A stretch of 64,000 bases of DNA from Syntrophobacterales bacterium Delta_02 (GTDB lineage: Bacteria > Desulfobacterota > Syntrophorhabdia > Syntrophorhabdales > Syntrophorhabdaceae). The notes beneath the pieces are model-generated. The model saw only the letters and a program-made list of their open reading frames with translations, did not search any database and was not told where the DNA came from. This document shows, one piece after another, positions 51,271 through 59,425 of the stretch. A program made the position numbers and the translations under genes. Every line of letters starts with the position of its first letter. Position 1 is the first letter of the stretch. The stretch spans positions 62,001 to 126,000 of the forward strand of contig LVAA01000014.1 in assembly GCA_001603955.1 (NCBI GenBank). The letters run 5' to 3'.

Positions 51271-52035
51271 ATGTCAAATGATCCTAGACCGGAGATTCGG
51301 ACGTTGATCGTGGATGACGAGCGCTTGGCCCGGAAAAATCTCAGAGACCTTTTGAGCGAACATCCCTATGTCCATGTGGTAGGGGAGGCCTCGGATGCGG
51401 CGACCGGCCGCGAGGCCATCGTGAGAGAGCGGCCCGATCTTGTCTTTCTCGATGTAAGAATGCCGGGCGGTTCGGGGTTCGACCTCCTCGACAGGTTGGA
51501 AGAGCGGCCGTCCGTCATATTCGTGACCGCCTACGATGAGTTTGCCGTGAATGCCTTTAGAAGCGAGGCCTTCGACTATCTCCTGAAACCTGTCGACCCG
51601 GACCATCTGAGCCGTTCACTGGAAAGATTCCTGCTGAGCGGCCGTGACCGGGCAGCGCCCTCGGTCATTCAGCAGAACGACCGTGTCTGCCTGAACGCCG
51701 GGAAGAAGGTCGTCTTCATCGAGCTCATGAAGATCGCCGCCGTCATGTCGGAAAAGAACTACATTCGCATCTTCAGTGTCGACGGTGAGTATTTCGTGAT
51801 GCGCTCTCCTCTCAAGGAGTGGAAGGAACGGTTCCCTTCCGATATTTTCATGGCCCTGGACCGGTCCCTGTTGATCAACAGGCATCACATCCGCCTTCTC
51901 AGAAAGAAGAACCGGAACGGGGATATCTACGTGGAGGGCATTGAGAAGCCTTTCCACCTGGGCCGGATAGCGCTCCAACGGTTCAAGACGTTGATGGGCG
52001 TGACGGAAAAGCAGGAGTGCAAGTCCCTGTCCTGA
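51271..52035 (+). CDS. LytTR-family response regulator
   Basis: A 254-residue regulator. The receiver (1-120) has phosphoacceptor Asp61 (LVFLDVRMPGGSG) and the KPVDPDHL end. The LytTR DNA-binding domain (about 145-245) shows CLNAGKKVVFIELMKIAAV, SEKNYIRIF, LDRSLLINRHHI and FHLGRIALQRFK. No histidine kinase is nearby. Between residues 9 and 40 its receiver is identical at 26 of 32 positions to the receiver-only protein at 27444-27824. The LytS-type kinase there may therefore also act on this protein. The start is ATG 51271 (GTG 51268 also in frame), with AAGGGG upstream. Confidence 0.92.
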   Translation: MSNDPRPEIRTLIVDDERLARKNLRDLLSEHPYVHVVGEASDAATGREAIVRERPDLVFLDVRMPGGSGFDLLDRLEERPSVIFVTAYDEFAVNAFRSEAFDYLLKPVDPDHLSRSLERFLLSGRDRAAPSVIQQNDRVCLNAGKKVVFIELMKIAAVMSEKNYIRIFSVDGEYFVMRSPLKEWKERFPSDIFMALDRSLLINRHHIRLLRKKNRNGDIYVEGIEKPFHLGRIALQRFKTLMGVTEKQECKSLS

Positions 52036-52095
52036 AACGTGCCCGTCTGACAGGCCGCAGGTACGATGCTGATCGCTGTACCCCTATCGCAATGC

Positions 52096-53409
52096 CTATG
52101 GCATGAGCCGCGACCGGATGAGACGGATGGCGCTCCCGATCTCATCATCAGAGGCCTTGCCCGTATCGATCCTGTCACCCGTCACGAAGGGCATGACAGC
52201 CCGCATGATCTCCTGCGTGAGGCCGCCGTACTGCCCGACGAAGGACTGGAGGCGTGAGGCGAGGCTAAAGGTCAGCTTCTCCCTGGGCGACAGGGAAAGG
52301 TATTCGTCTATGACCTCGAGCATGCGTGAGCGGTCGCCGGGGAGCCTGCCCGACACGTCGAGTAGATTCGAAGCACTGTCGCTGACGATGGTCGTTTCCG
52401 TTTCGATCCCTTCCACAAGGGTGCGTATTTCCCGTACAACCTGTTCTTCCGTCGCTTCGGTGAAAGTTCCTTCCCGGACGGCGGCGGCCAGCGGCGTGCC
52501 GGGAAATACCTCGAGGGTCCTCAGTCTCACGTAGTCCGGAGCTGCACCGGTGATGACCCGGGCCGTGTCGGCGGCGTGCCGCTCGGTCCATCTGGCCCCG
52601 CCGAGGCCGGGCATGACGTAGACTCCGCAGGAGATGCCCGCATCGACGGTCTTTCTGCAGCCAAGGATATGCTGGTCCCCTGTAACGCCCTTCTTCATGA
52701 AGCCGAGGACCTCGTCGCAGCCGCTTTCGAGGCCGAAGTGTATCCGGTCGAGACCTGCACTCCTGAATATCTCAAGGTCATGAAGGGGCATCTGGGCGGC
52801 GGATCGCGTCCTGCCGTATATAGTGAAGCGGGTGAGGCCTGGGAAGGCGCGCCGAATGTACGACGTGGCCTCAAGGAAGAAGGCGGGGGTCAGCAGGAGG
52901 GAATTGGAGTCGCCTATGAAGCAGGTCTGTTCCCCGTTCAGACGCCATGAGAGCAGGTGGTACACGCTATCCTCTATGGTCGGGGCGTCCTTGAACCACG
53001 TCGCGAACCAGGCCGCGCTGTCCGCCTCGTCAGCGGACAGGCTGCCGCTCTTTCCTGCCGCTGTTTTCCTACCCCGGTTGCCGTCCTCGGTGCCCGGGCA
53101 CGAACGGGCCTCAGTGATCTCCGCGATGAGGCCTGCCGCCTCCCGGTAGCCGTCCATTCCCGGATAAGGCTCGCAGATGCCCCGTTCGGTCAGGAGGTCG
53201 TTGATAGCCCGCGCCCTGTCTACGTCTTTCTTTACCTCCTCGATGGTTCTCTTCGAGAACTTGACCCCCTGTTTGTACACGGGGCAGAAGAGGCAACGGT
53301 TCCATCCGCAGTTGCGGGTAAGGCGGAAGGTGAGGCTGAAGTTCTCCGTGGGAGGCCTGATCGAGCAGATCTCGAAGGGTTCTATCAGGGCAAGATCGAT
53401 ATCGGCCAT
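52096..53409 (-). CDS. Radical SAM protein with CX4CX2C cluster motif
   Basis: A 437-residue radical SAM enzyme. The 4Fe-4S ligands are Cys34, Cys39 and Cys42 in RNCGWNRCLFCPVYK, spaced CX4CX2C rather than the usual CX3CX2C. The TIM-barrel strands follow: TCFIGDSNSLLL, TIYGRTRSAAQMP, IHFGLESGCDEVLGFMKKG and CGVYVMPGLGG. A low-complexity insert (about residues 100-130) separates the cluster from the barrel. The substrate is unknown; B12-binding and SPASM motifs were not seen. The ATG at 53409 has AGGTGG just upstream, and in-frame starts further up lack one. Confidence 0.85.
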   Translation of the reverse strand: MADIDLALIEPFEICSIRPPTENFSLTFRLTRNCGWNRCLFCPVYKQGVKFSKRTIEEVKKDVDRARAINDLLTERGICEPYPGMDGYREAAGLIAEITEARSCPGTEDGNRGRKTAAGKSGSLSADEADSAAWFATWFKDAPTIEDSVYHLLSWRLNGEQTCFIGDSNSLLLTPAFFLEATSYIRRAFPGLTRFTIYGRTRSAAQMPLHDLEIFRSAGLDRIHFGLESGCDEVLGFMKKGVTGDQHILGCRKTVDAGISCGVYVMPGLGGARWTERHAADTARVITGAAPDYVRLRTLEVFPGTPLAAAVREGTFTEATEEQVVREIRTLVEGIETETTIVSDSASNLLDVSGRLPGDRSRMLEVIDEYLSLSPREKLTFSLASRLQSFVGQYGGLTQEIMRAVMPFVTGDRIDTGKASDDEIGSAIRLIRSRLMP

Positions 53410-53451
53410 GAATACCACCTGCATCGCCACGGTGCGGCCGGGCGACAAAGC

Positions 53452-53538
53452 CTGGGTCACAGGTCACACGTTGCAGGCCGCAGGCCAAAACGACAATAGG
53501 ATGTTCAGCCTGAAACCTGAAACCTGGAACGTGAAACT
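53452..53538. repeat. Degenerate paired heptad element
   Basis: The right arm (53508-53538) steps as CTGAAAC, CTGAAAC, CTGGAAC, GTGAAAC. The left arm (53452-53486) steps as GGGTCAC, AGGTCAC, ACGTTGC, AGGCCGC. The arms share an inverted CACGTT-CAGG-CAGG core but have decayed. It lies between two minus-strand genes. Confidence 0.5.
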
Positions 53539-54741
53539 TTAAACGTACACTATATCCAGGGGCGTTGTCGTCAGCCTTTCCAGGCCGTTCTTTCTGACGA
53601 CGAAATCCACTTCTATACCTATGGCTCCTTCGCCGGGGAAGATGAACTTTGGCTCGAAGGCGAAGACCATGCCTTCCCTGAGGGTCATCTTGTGCCGCGG
53701 CGTGATGACGGGCAGTTCGTTGATCTCGAGACCGAGGCCGTGGCCGATGAAGCTTACCTGGCCTTCCCCGTGGCCCATGAAATGTTCTTCCAGCCCTGCG
53801 GCCTTGACCCGATTCATGGCCTTTCCAAAGACCTCCGTTGCGTCGGTCCCTTCCTTTGCGGTATCCATGGTCTCGTTAATGATATCCCGGGCGACCTCGA
53901 AGGGTTTGAGAAAAAGCTCCTTGAGCGGCCCCGCCGCGTATGCCCGGGTCTCGTCGGTGATGTACCCGTTATATCCCCCGCCGTAGTCGACGATAACGGG
54001 GATGCCGCGCTTCACGACGTTGATCGAGGCTCCCTGACCGATGGCGTGGGTCACGCCGATCCCGGATATGGGTACATCGGCCCCGGAGGTGATCGTCGTG
54101 GAGTAGCCGTGGGTAACGTAGAGGCTCATCATTTCCTGGTTGAGGCCCCGCATCCTGAGAAACCCCTGGTGGCCCCATTTCCTTCCTTCGGCGACGAGCT
54201 CGGCGTCGATATCGATCTCCCGTATCCCTTCCTTTATGATGTCCTTCGCTTTTTCAAAGACGTGCTCCACGATCTCGCCGGACTTCCGGAACTGGGCGAT
54301 CTCGAACTCGCTCTTTATGAGTCTCGCGTCCCTGATGATCTGGGACAGGTCTTCCATCCTGTCCTTGCCGAGGAGCGATTTCCACCGTTCGCACATCGCG
54401 ACGGGGACCACATCGAACTCCATGGCGCATGTTCCGTGGAGCATCTTCTTTTCCGCTAGGATGTCCTTCACCTCCTTGTCCCGTTTTATGGGGATGATAT
54501 CAAGGGGTGTTTCCATTCCGGCCCTGTAGATGCTCTTCTCGACGAAAAATGCCGGTCCCTGTTCTGCCGACACGACAAGGACCCCGCGCTGGAGCGTTCC
54601 CGTGAAGTAGAAGATATCCACGTTCTGCAGGATGACGGCGAGTTCGATGCCCTTATCCGCCATCCCCCTGCGGAGCTTGTCGATCCGTGCCGCTATCTCT
54701 TCCTTCGGTGTGAGATCAGCGGTGCTTAGCGTCTTTAACAT
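53539..54741 (-). CDS. M24-family metallopeptidase (Xaa-Pro peptidase-like)
   Basis: A 400-residue protein with a creatinase-type N-terminal domain (about 1-140, NVDIFYFTGTLQRGVLVV) and an M24 pita-bread domain. Candidate metal ligands are Asp in IVDYGGG, Asp in ITDETR, His in FIGHGLGLEIN, Glu in FAFEPKF and Glu in GIEVDFVV. It should cleave N-terminal residues before proline in the cytoplasm, as PepQ/YpdF-type enzymes do. The start codon lies inside the 3' end of proS (26-bp overlap), so the two are co-translated. The pairing with proS may relate to proline supply, which is inference. Confidence 0.9.
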   Translation of the reverse strand: MLKTLSTADLTPKEEIAARIDKLRRGMADKGIELAVILQNVDIFYFTGTLQRGVLVVSAEQGPAFFVEKSIYRAGMETPLDIIPIKRDKEVKDILAEKKMLHGTCAMEFDVVPVAMCERWKSLLGKDRMEDLSQIIRDARLIKSEFEIAQFRKSGEIVEHVFEKAKDIIKEGIREIDIDAELVAEGRKWGHQGFLRMRGLNQEMMSLYVTHGYSTTITSGADVPISGIGVTHAIGQGASINVVKRGIPVIVDYGGGYNGYITDETRAYAAGPLKELFLKPFEVARDIINETMDTAKEGTDATEVFGKAMNRVKAAGLEEHFMGHGEGQVSFIGHGLGLEINELPVITPRHKMTLREGMVFAFEPKFIFPGEGAIGIEVDFVVRKNGLERLTTTPLDIVYV

Positions 54742-56428
54742 AGTCTGTGACCCTCCGTGCCGCCTCTTTCGCGGGCACCTTTTCGAATTCCTTGCTGTCC
54801 CGGCGTTTTATCTCTACGATACCTTCCTTGAGGCCCCGTTCCCCTATCGTGATCCGAAGGGGTATCCCGATGAGGTCGCAATCCTTGAACTTGACGCCCG
54901 GCCGCTCGTCGCGGTCGTCAAGGATGGCGTCGACGCCGTTCGCCAGGAGTTCCTCGTATATCTCCCGGGCGACCCTCATGCTTTCCTCGTGGGTCGTGTT
55001 CACGGGCAGCACATCCACCTCGAAGGGGGCGATCGGCAGGGGTAATATCATGCCGTTCTCGTCGTTGCCCTGTTCGATGGCGGCGGCCACGGTCCTGCCG
55101 ACACCGATGCCGTAGCAGCCCATGACCATGAACCGGTCCTTGCCCTCGCTGTCGAGGAAAGTGGCGTTCATCGCCTTGCTGTACTTGAGGCCGAGCTTGA
55201 AGATATGTCCCACCTCGATGCCCCTCGTCGCGACGAGCTTCCCGCTCTCGCACCGGGGGCAACGGTCACCGGCCACGGCCACCTTGATGTCGTAGAAACC
55301 CCTGACCGTGAAATCGCCCACGTTGACGTCCACCACGTGAACATCGCGCTCGTTGCCGCCTATCACGAAGTCCTCCATGAACTTGAGGTCCATGTCGGCG
55401 TAGAGGGGTATGGAAAGACCGATGGGGCCCGAGAAGCCCAAGGGGCCGCCCGTCGCCTCCTCGATGGTCCTCTCGTCGGCAAGCTCCATTTCCTCGAGTT
55501 TGAGGAGGTTCTTCAGCTTCGTGTCGTTTATCTCCCTGTCGCCCCGGACGAGGACGCCGATTGTCCCCTTGTCCGTGTTGTAGATGATGGTCTTCAGGAG
55601 TCTGTCCGGTGTTATCCCAAGGAAGGAGGAAACCTCGTCTATCCTCCGCTGGTTTGGAGTCTCCACGCGTCTGTGGAGGCCCTTCTTCGCGGAGACGGGC
55701 CTTTCCGTGGATCCCACCTCGGCCCTTTCCAGGTTGGCCGCGTACCCGCAGGCGTCGCAGGAGATGATGATGTCCTCACCCGTGTCGGCGAGCACCATGA
55801 ACTCGTGGGAGAAGCTCCCTCCTATCTGGCCGGTGTCGGCCTCGACGACGCGGAACCTGAACCCGCACCGCGTGAAGATGTTGACGTATGCCTCGTACAT
55901 CTCCTTGTAGCTCTTCTCCGCCCCGGGCTCATCGACATCGAAGCTGTAGGCATCCTTCATCGAGAACTCACGGGAGCGCATGATCCCGAAGCGGGGCCTG
56001 ATCTCGTCGCGGAACTTGTTCTGGATCTGGTAGAGGTTGACGGGGAGGTCCTTGTAGGACTTTACCTCTCTCCTCACGAGGTCGGTGACCACCTCCTCGT
56101 GGGTGGGCCCGAGGCACAGTTCCCGGTTGTTCCTGTCGACAAAGCGCAGGAGTTCCTTGCCGTACTTCTCCCACCGCGTGCTCTCGACCCAGAGTTCCTT
56201 CGGCTGGACGGCAGGCATGAAGATCTCCTGGGCGCCCTTCCGGTTCATCTCCTCGCGGATGATCTGCTCCACCTTTCTCAGCGACCTGAGCCCGAGGGGC
56301 AGCCACGTGTACACGCCCGACGCCAGGCGCCTGATAAACCCTGCCCTGAGCATGAGGCGATGACTCGCGACCTCGGCTTCTTTCGGGTCTTCCTTGACGG
56401 TAGGGATGAACATTTTCGAGAACAGCAT
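54716..56428 (-). CDS. proS: Prolyl-tRNA synthetase (bacterial type)
   Basis: A 570-residue class II synthetase of the bacterial type. Motif 1 region is ASGVYTWLPLG, motif 2 is NKFRDEIRPRFGIMRSREFSMKDAYSF and motif 3 is GCYGIGVGRTVAAAIEQ. The Ala-tRNA(Pro) editing insertion domain lies between motifs 2 and 3 (about 225-405), including FLGITPDRLLKTI. The C-terminal anticodon domain contains RDERPGVKFKDCDLIGIPL. Length is normal. The start at ATG 56428 is fixed by GAAGGAG upstream, and a longer open frame to 56500 is not expected to be translated. Confidence 0.97.
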   Translation of the reverse strand: MLFSKMFIPTVKEDPKEAEVASHRLMLRAGFIRRLASGVYTWLPLGLRSLRKVEQIIREEMNRKGAQEIFMPAVQPKELWVESTRWEKYGKELLRFVDRNNRELCLGPTHEEVVTDLVRREVKSYKDLPVNLYQIQNKFRDEIRPRFGIMRSREFSMKDAYSFDVDEPGAEKSYKEMYEAYVNIFTRCGFRFRVVEADTGQIGGSFSHEFMVLADTGEDIIISCDACGYAANLERAEVGSTERPVSAKKGLHRRVETPNQRRIDEVSSFLGITPDRLLKTIIYNTDKGTIGVLVRGDREINDTKLKNLLKLEEMELADERTIEEATGGPLGFSGPIGLSIPLYADMDLKFMEDFVIGGNERDVHVVDVNVGDFTVRGFYDIKVAVAGDRCPRCESGKLVATRGIEVGHIFKLGLKYSKAMNATFLDSEGKDRFMVMGCYGIGVGRTVAAAIEQGNDENGMILPLPIAPFEVDVLPVNTTHEESMRVAREIYEELLANGVDAILDDRDERPGVKFKDCDLIGIPLRITIGERGLKEGIVEIKRRDSKEFEKVPAKEAARRVTDYVKDAKHR

Positions 56429-56536
56429 GCTTGCTCCTTCAACAGAAATATGTGTTCGACCGTTTGGGAACCGGACTGCTAAACCGTCAGAATGTACCAT
56501 GATTTCGCCCGGCGAGCAATAGTCTGCGCTTCGCGC

Positions 56537-56663
56537 AGACGGTTTCAGGTTTCAGGTCTCAGGTGGCAGGGATTTGCGCTTCGCGCATATGTGCGGACAG
56601 GTCCGCGGTAAACACGAACGAAGTCAGGCGGTTGAGTCTGAAACCTGAAACCTGAAACCGTCT
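56537..56663. repeat. Paired heptad inverted repeat (GGTTTCA units) with nested hairpins
   Basis: Bases 56537-56562 match the reverse complement of 56638-56663 at 25 of 26 positions. Both arms are made of the heptamer TTTCAGG or its complement. Between them lie small perfect hairpins (TGCGCTTCGCGCA; GCGGAC with GTCCGC). Just outside, GTCTGCG-CTTCG-CGCAGAC at 56522-56540 is another perfect hairpin. The element fills the divergent gap between proS and the type IVB genes. Confidence 0.75.
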
Positions 56664-56682
56664 TTTCTGCTATTCCCCAGGT

Positions 56683-58425
56683 ATGACCCGTTCCATCCAT
56701 GAAAGGGCACACCGGGCGGGGATCGCCCCTGCCTCGCGGCTGCGTCCCGAAACGTGGCTGATGATCCGGTGGATCAATCCCTGGGCGATGACGGTTGTTT
56801 CCGTGGCCATGGCCTTTCTGAGCCCATTTGCGGCATTCTGTCTCTTCGGCGCCGGCCTCGTCGTGCAGCTCATGGCATCGACGAATTCACCCGCGCCCGT
56901 TTTTGCGCGCCGTGAGGGCGAGGCCGCCGTGCTTCTCGGTAAGGACCAATACGGCCTGCCCGTCATGCTCCCCATCGGGGAGATCACCCGCCACGGGATG
57001 CTCATCGGTACGACAGGTTCCGGCAAGACAACCGCCATCAGAAGCATCGCCGATTCCATCATGAGACTTGGGGGAGGCTTCTGTTTCATCGACGGCAAAT
57101 CGGACGTCACCGACACCTACGAAGTTCTCTACGAGATCGTAGAGAAGTGCGACCGCGTGGAGGATCTTCTGGTGCTCAATTTCCTCAACCCCTCCCAGTC
57201 CCACACGTTCAACTTCATGACCTGCGGCGACGCCGATTTTCTCTCCGAGATCATGACGGGGTTCCTCAAGCAGGCCGAAGGGGATCAGGTCTACTGGCAG
57301 GAGCGGGGCAAGATACTCATGAAAGCGGTCCTTACCCAGCTTGTTTACAGGAGAGACAACCCCGAGGTTTTTGGGGAGTACGTTCTCACGCCATCAGAGG
57401 TGCGAAGGTGCCTGTCTTTCGACGCACTCCTGTCGCTTGAGGCGGACGAAAGATATCCTCTGTATGACGAAGGCCGCCCGGTGAAGGCCCGGCTGAGGGC
57501 GCTACTTGGCGACCTGCCCGGCTGGGAGGAATACCGCAACAGGGGCCAGGGCAGGATGTCCCCCGCGGCCGGGGAGGCCCTCAGGCAGTACGGGTTCTTC
57601 GTTCAGCAGTGGGGTGCCCCGCTGGATCTCCTTGCCGGGACGTTCAACAGGATCTTCGATACAGACGCTCCCGAGATCGACATGGTGGACGTGGTCTCCA
57701 ACAGCCGTATCCTTGTCGTTCTCCTTCCCTCATTGTCATATTCAATTTCGACCCTTCAGGCTTTGGGAAGGCTTACCCTCAACGCCTTCAGGATCGCGCT
57801 GACCACGGCGCTAGGGACCAGGGTAGAGGGGAATTACGAAGAGATACGGCGTGACGTCCGCCGCCGCAGGCCCTCGGTTCCCTTTACTCTCATTGCTGAC
57901 GAATACGGTTCCTATGCCGTCGAAGGGTTCGATACCATCCTTGCGCAGGGGCGCTCCCTCGGTTTCGGTGTCATCATATCCGTCCAGGAACTCGCGTCGC
58001 TCTTCAAGGCTTCGGAAACGGACGCGAAACGGCTCATCGGAAACACGAACTACAAGGTCGTCATGAAGGTGGAAGACACGGACACGGCAAAATTCCTGAC
58101 AGAGCGGGCGGGCGAATCCTTTTTCATGATGCCCAACGTCCGAAACGACAGCAAGATGATGGAGAGCCTCGGCAACTGGGACGGTACCTATGCCTTTCAA
58201 AAAGGCAGCCGCGTAGAGATGAGAGACCTGGCCGGGCTCAATGTCGGTGAAGGGTATATCTTTGCCGGAGATGAGGTGAGACGGTTCAGAACGCGCTACA
58301 TTCCCCCGAGGGGTGACGTGAAGGAATTGAGATTGATGAAGTATGTGAAAAGGCAGACGGTGGACGCCCCGCAGGAGCGAGGACCTACAGGCCGGTGTTG
58401 CCGAGATACAGGCCACATCGTGTGA
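56683..58425 (+). CDS. Type IV secretion coupling ATPase (DotL/TrbC/VirD4-like)
   Basis: A 580-residue inner-membrane ATPase. Two N-terminal helices (about 28-65) are followed by ITRHGMLIGTTGSGKTTAIRS with the Walker A motif (about residues 108-115). Walker B-like RPSVPFTLIADEYGSYAV and LAQGRSLGFGVIISVQELASLF are typical of VirD4/TraD coupling proteins. It docks substrates or a relaxase-DNA complex to the secretion channel. The other genes here are IncI/Dot-type, so DotL/TrbC is the closest role. The last 41 bp overlap an antisense-oriented gene. The Cys/Gly-rich C-terminal tail is encoded there and looks accidental. The ribosome binding site is weak. Confidence 0.85.
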   Translation: MTRSIHERAHRAGIAPASRLRPETWLMIRWINPWAMTVVSVAMAFLSPFAAFCLFGAGLVVQLMASTNSPAPVFARREGEAAVLLGKDQYGLPVMLPIGEITRHGMLIGTTGSGKTTAIRSIADSIMRLGGGFCFIDGKSDVTDTYEVLYEIVEKCDRVEDLLVLNFLNPSQSHTFNFMTCGDADFLSEIMTGFLKQAEGDQVYWQERGKILMKAVLTQLVYRRDNPEVFGEYVLTPSEVRRCLSFDALLSLEADERYPLYDEGRPVKARLRALLGDLPGWEEYRNRGQGRMSPAAGEALRQYGFFVQQWGAPLDLLAGTFNRIFDTDAPEIDMVDVVSNSRILVVLLPSLSYSISTLQALGRLTLNAFRIALTTALGTRVEGNYEEIRRDVRRRRPSVPFTLIADEYGSYAVEGFDTILAQGRSLGFGVIISVQELASLFKASETDAKRLIGNTNYKVVMKVEDTDTAKFLTERAGESFFMMPNVRNDSKMMESLGNWDGTYAFQKGSRVEMRDLAGLNVGEGYIFAGDEVRRFRTRYIPPRGDVKELRLMKYVKRQTVDAPQERGPTGRCCRDTGHIV

Positions 58426-58639
58426 GAGTGGAGATGACTATCCACGAGGTCAGCTTGTAGCATGTCAGGAAGGCCCCGACGATGATCATCTTTCCGCCCC
58501 CGGCTCCTCCCTTCGCGGCGTCATTTCCGCTGGCAAGCCGTATGAGGCCCTTGATGATAAGGAAGGTTCCCAGAACGGGCATAAGGGGGGAGACCATGGT
58601 TTGTATGTTGCCGATCAGTGTTGTGATCAATTCGGTCAT
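58385..58639 (-). CDS. Small two-helix membrane protein (DotE/IcmC or VirB2-like), antisense to the cluster
   Basis: An 84-residue protein on the minus strand between two plus-strand type IVB genes. It has two hydrophobic helices (LMPVLGTFLIIKGLIRLA and MIIVGAFLTCYKLTSWIVISTL) joined by a small Gly/Ala/Lys loop (SGNDAAKGGAGGGK). That topology is typical of IcmC/DotE, IcmD/DotP and VirB2-like subunits. Codon third positions are strongly G/C, as in its neighbours, which supports a real gene. No good ribosome binding site is visible before the ATG. Its 3' end overlaps the coupling ATPase gene by 41 bp. Confidence 0.65.
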   Translation of the reverse strand: MTELITTLIGNIQTMVSPLMPVLGTFLIIKGLIRLASGNDAAKGGAGGGKMIIVGAFLTCYKLTSWIVISTLTRCGLYLGNTGL

Positions 58640-58644
58640 AAGTA

Positions 58645-58677
58645 CGGTTCAAGGGTTCAAGGGTTCAAGGGTTCAAA
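58645..58677. repeat. Tandem octamer repeat (GGTTCAAG x4)
   Basis: Four nearly perfect 8-nt units (the last is GGTTCAAA), with ACGGTT at the left edge and AACCGT at the right edge forming a 6-bp stem. It lies in the divergent promoter region of the antisense membrane protein and the DotI-like gene. Confidence 0.65.
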
Positions 58678-58738
58678 CCGTCGACAGCACAAATAGCCAG
58701 GTGTTCGATGGTGCTATTTATCATATAGCAGGAGATGG

Positions 58739-59425
58739 ATGGCTGTTTTCAGGAAAGAGAAGAAGGCTCCGGCACCGGACGGCGGCGAGGTTCTTGCGAT
58801 AGAAGTGGGAATATTCCGGGGGTTGAGGCTTACCTCCCGGGTCCTGCTTATCATTCCCGTTGCCACGGTGGTTCTCAGCGTCATCATGGTAGTGGCGTCG
58901 ATCGTTATCGTGGTTGTCGGAAAAGGGAAGGACAAGATCGTCTTCATGGATTCCACGGGAAGGCCATCTCTGGTCCGTGTCGACGATCCCGAGAAGATCC
59001 ACTGGCCCGAGCTTGAGATCTTCTGCAGGGACGCGATCAGGGACATCCTCGGTTGGACCTACGTGGAGGTGAGATCGCAGGGCGATTTCACCAACCGGAT
59101 AAATCGCGTGTCGAAGCGTTTCGATCCCGCGTCCTTCAAGGCCTTTTACGAGCCGTACCGGGACAATTACCTTAAGTCCCTGTCGGATCAGAAGCTCATC
59201 GTGACCGCTGAGTGGAATGCCCTCAAGGACTCGAAGGTACGCGGCAAGGAAGCGGTCGTTCTTGCCTCGGTCAGGCTCAATGCCGTCCGTGTCGTCGGCG
59301 AGGAAGCGGCGAGCGAAGACCTCAAGGTGAAGACGTACGAGATAAAGCTGTACAAAGGAGCGCGCAGTGTGGAGAACCCTTTCGGCCTGTATATTGTCCG
59401 TTTTTCTGAACCTGCCGGTGGTTGA
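58739..59425 (+). CDS. dotI: DotI/IcmL/TraM-like inner-membrane protein
   Basis: A 228-residue bitopic protein: cytoplasmic start, one membrane helix (about 36-60, LLIIPVATVVLSVIMVV), then a periplasmic VirB8/NTF2-like domain. That domain contains ICRDAIRDILGWTYVEV-like and SKRFDPASFKAFYEPYRDN stretches, as in DotI (IcmL) of Legionella and TraM of IncI plasmids. DotI forms a ring in the inner-membrane part of the type IVB channel. AGGAG lies 6 nt before the ATG. The gene overlaps the DotH-like gene by 59 bp. Confidence 0.82.
   Translation: MAVFRKEKKAPAPDGGEVLAIEVGIFRGLRLTSRVLLIIPVATVVLSVIMVVASIVIVVVGKGKDKIVFMDSTGRPSLVRVDDPEKIHWPELEIFCRDAIRDILGWTYVEVRSQGDFTNRINRVSKRFDPASFKAFYEPYRDNYLKSLSDQKLIVTAEWNALKDSKVRGKEAVVLASVRLNAVRVVGEEAASEDLKVKTYEIKLYKGARSVENPFGLYIVRFSEPAGG

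Noticed and set aside
55205-56482. A 425-codon plus-strand frame opposite proS
   Set aside because: It is the antisense shadow of a complete, well-conserved prolyl-tRNA synthetase and is rich in His, Asp and Val as such shadows usually are.
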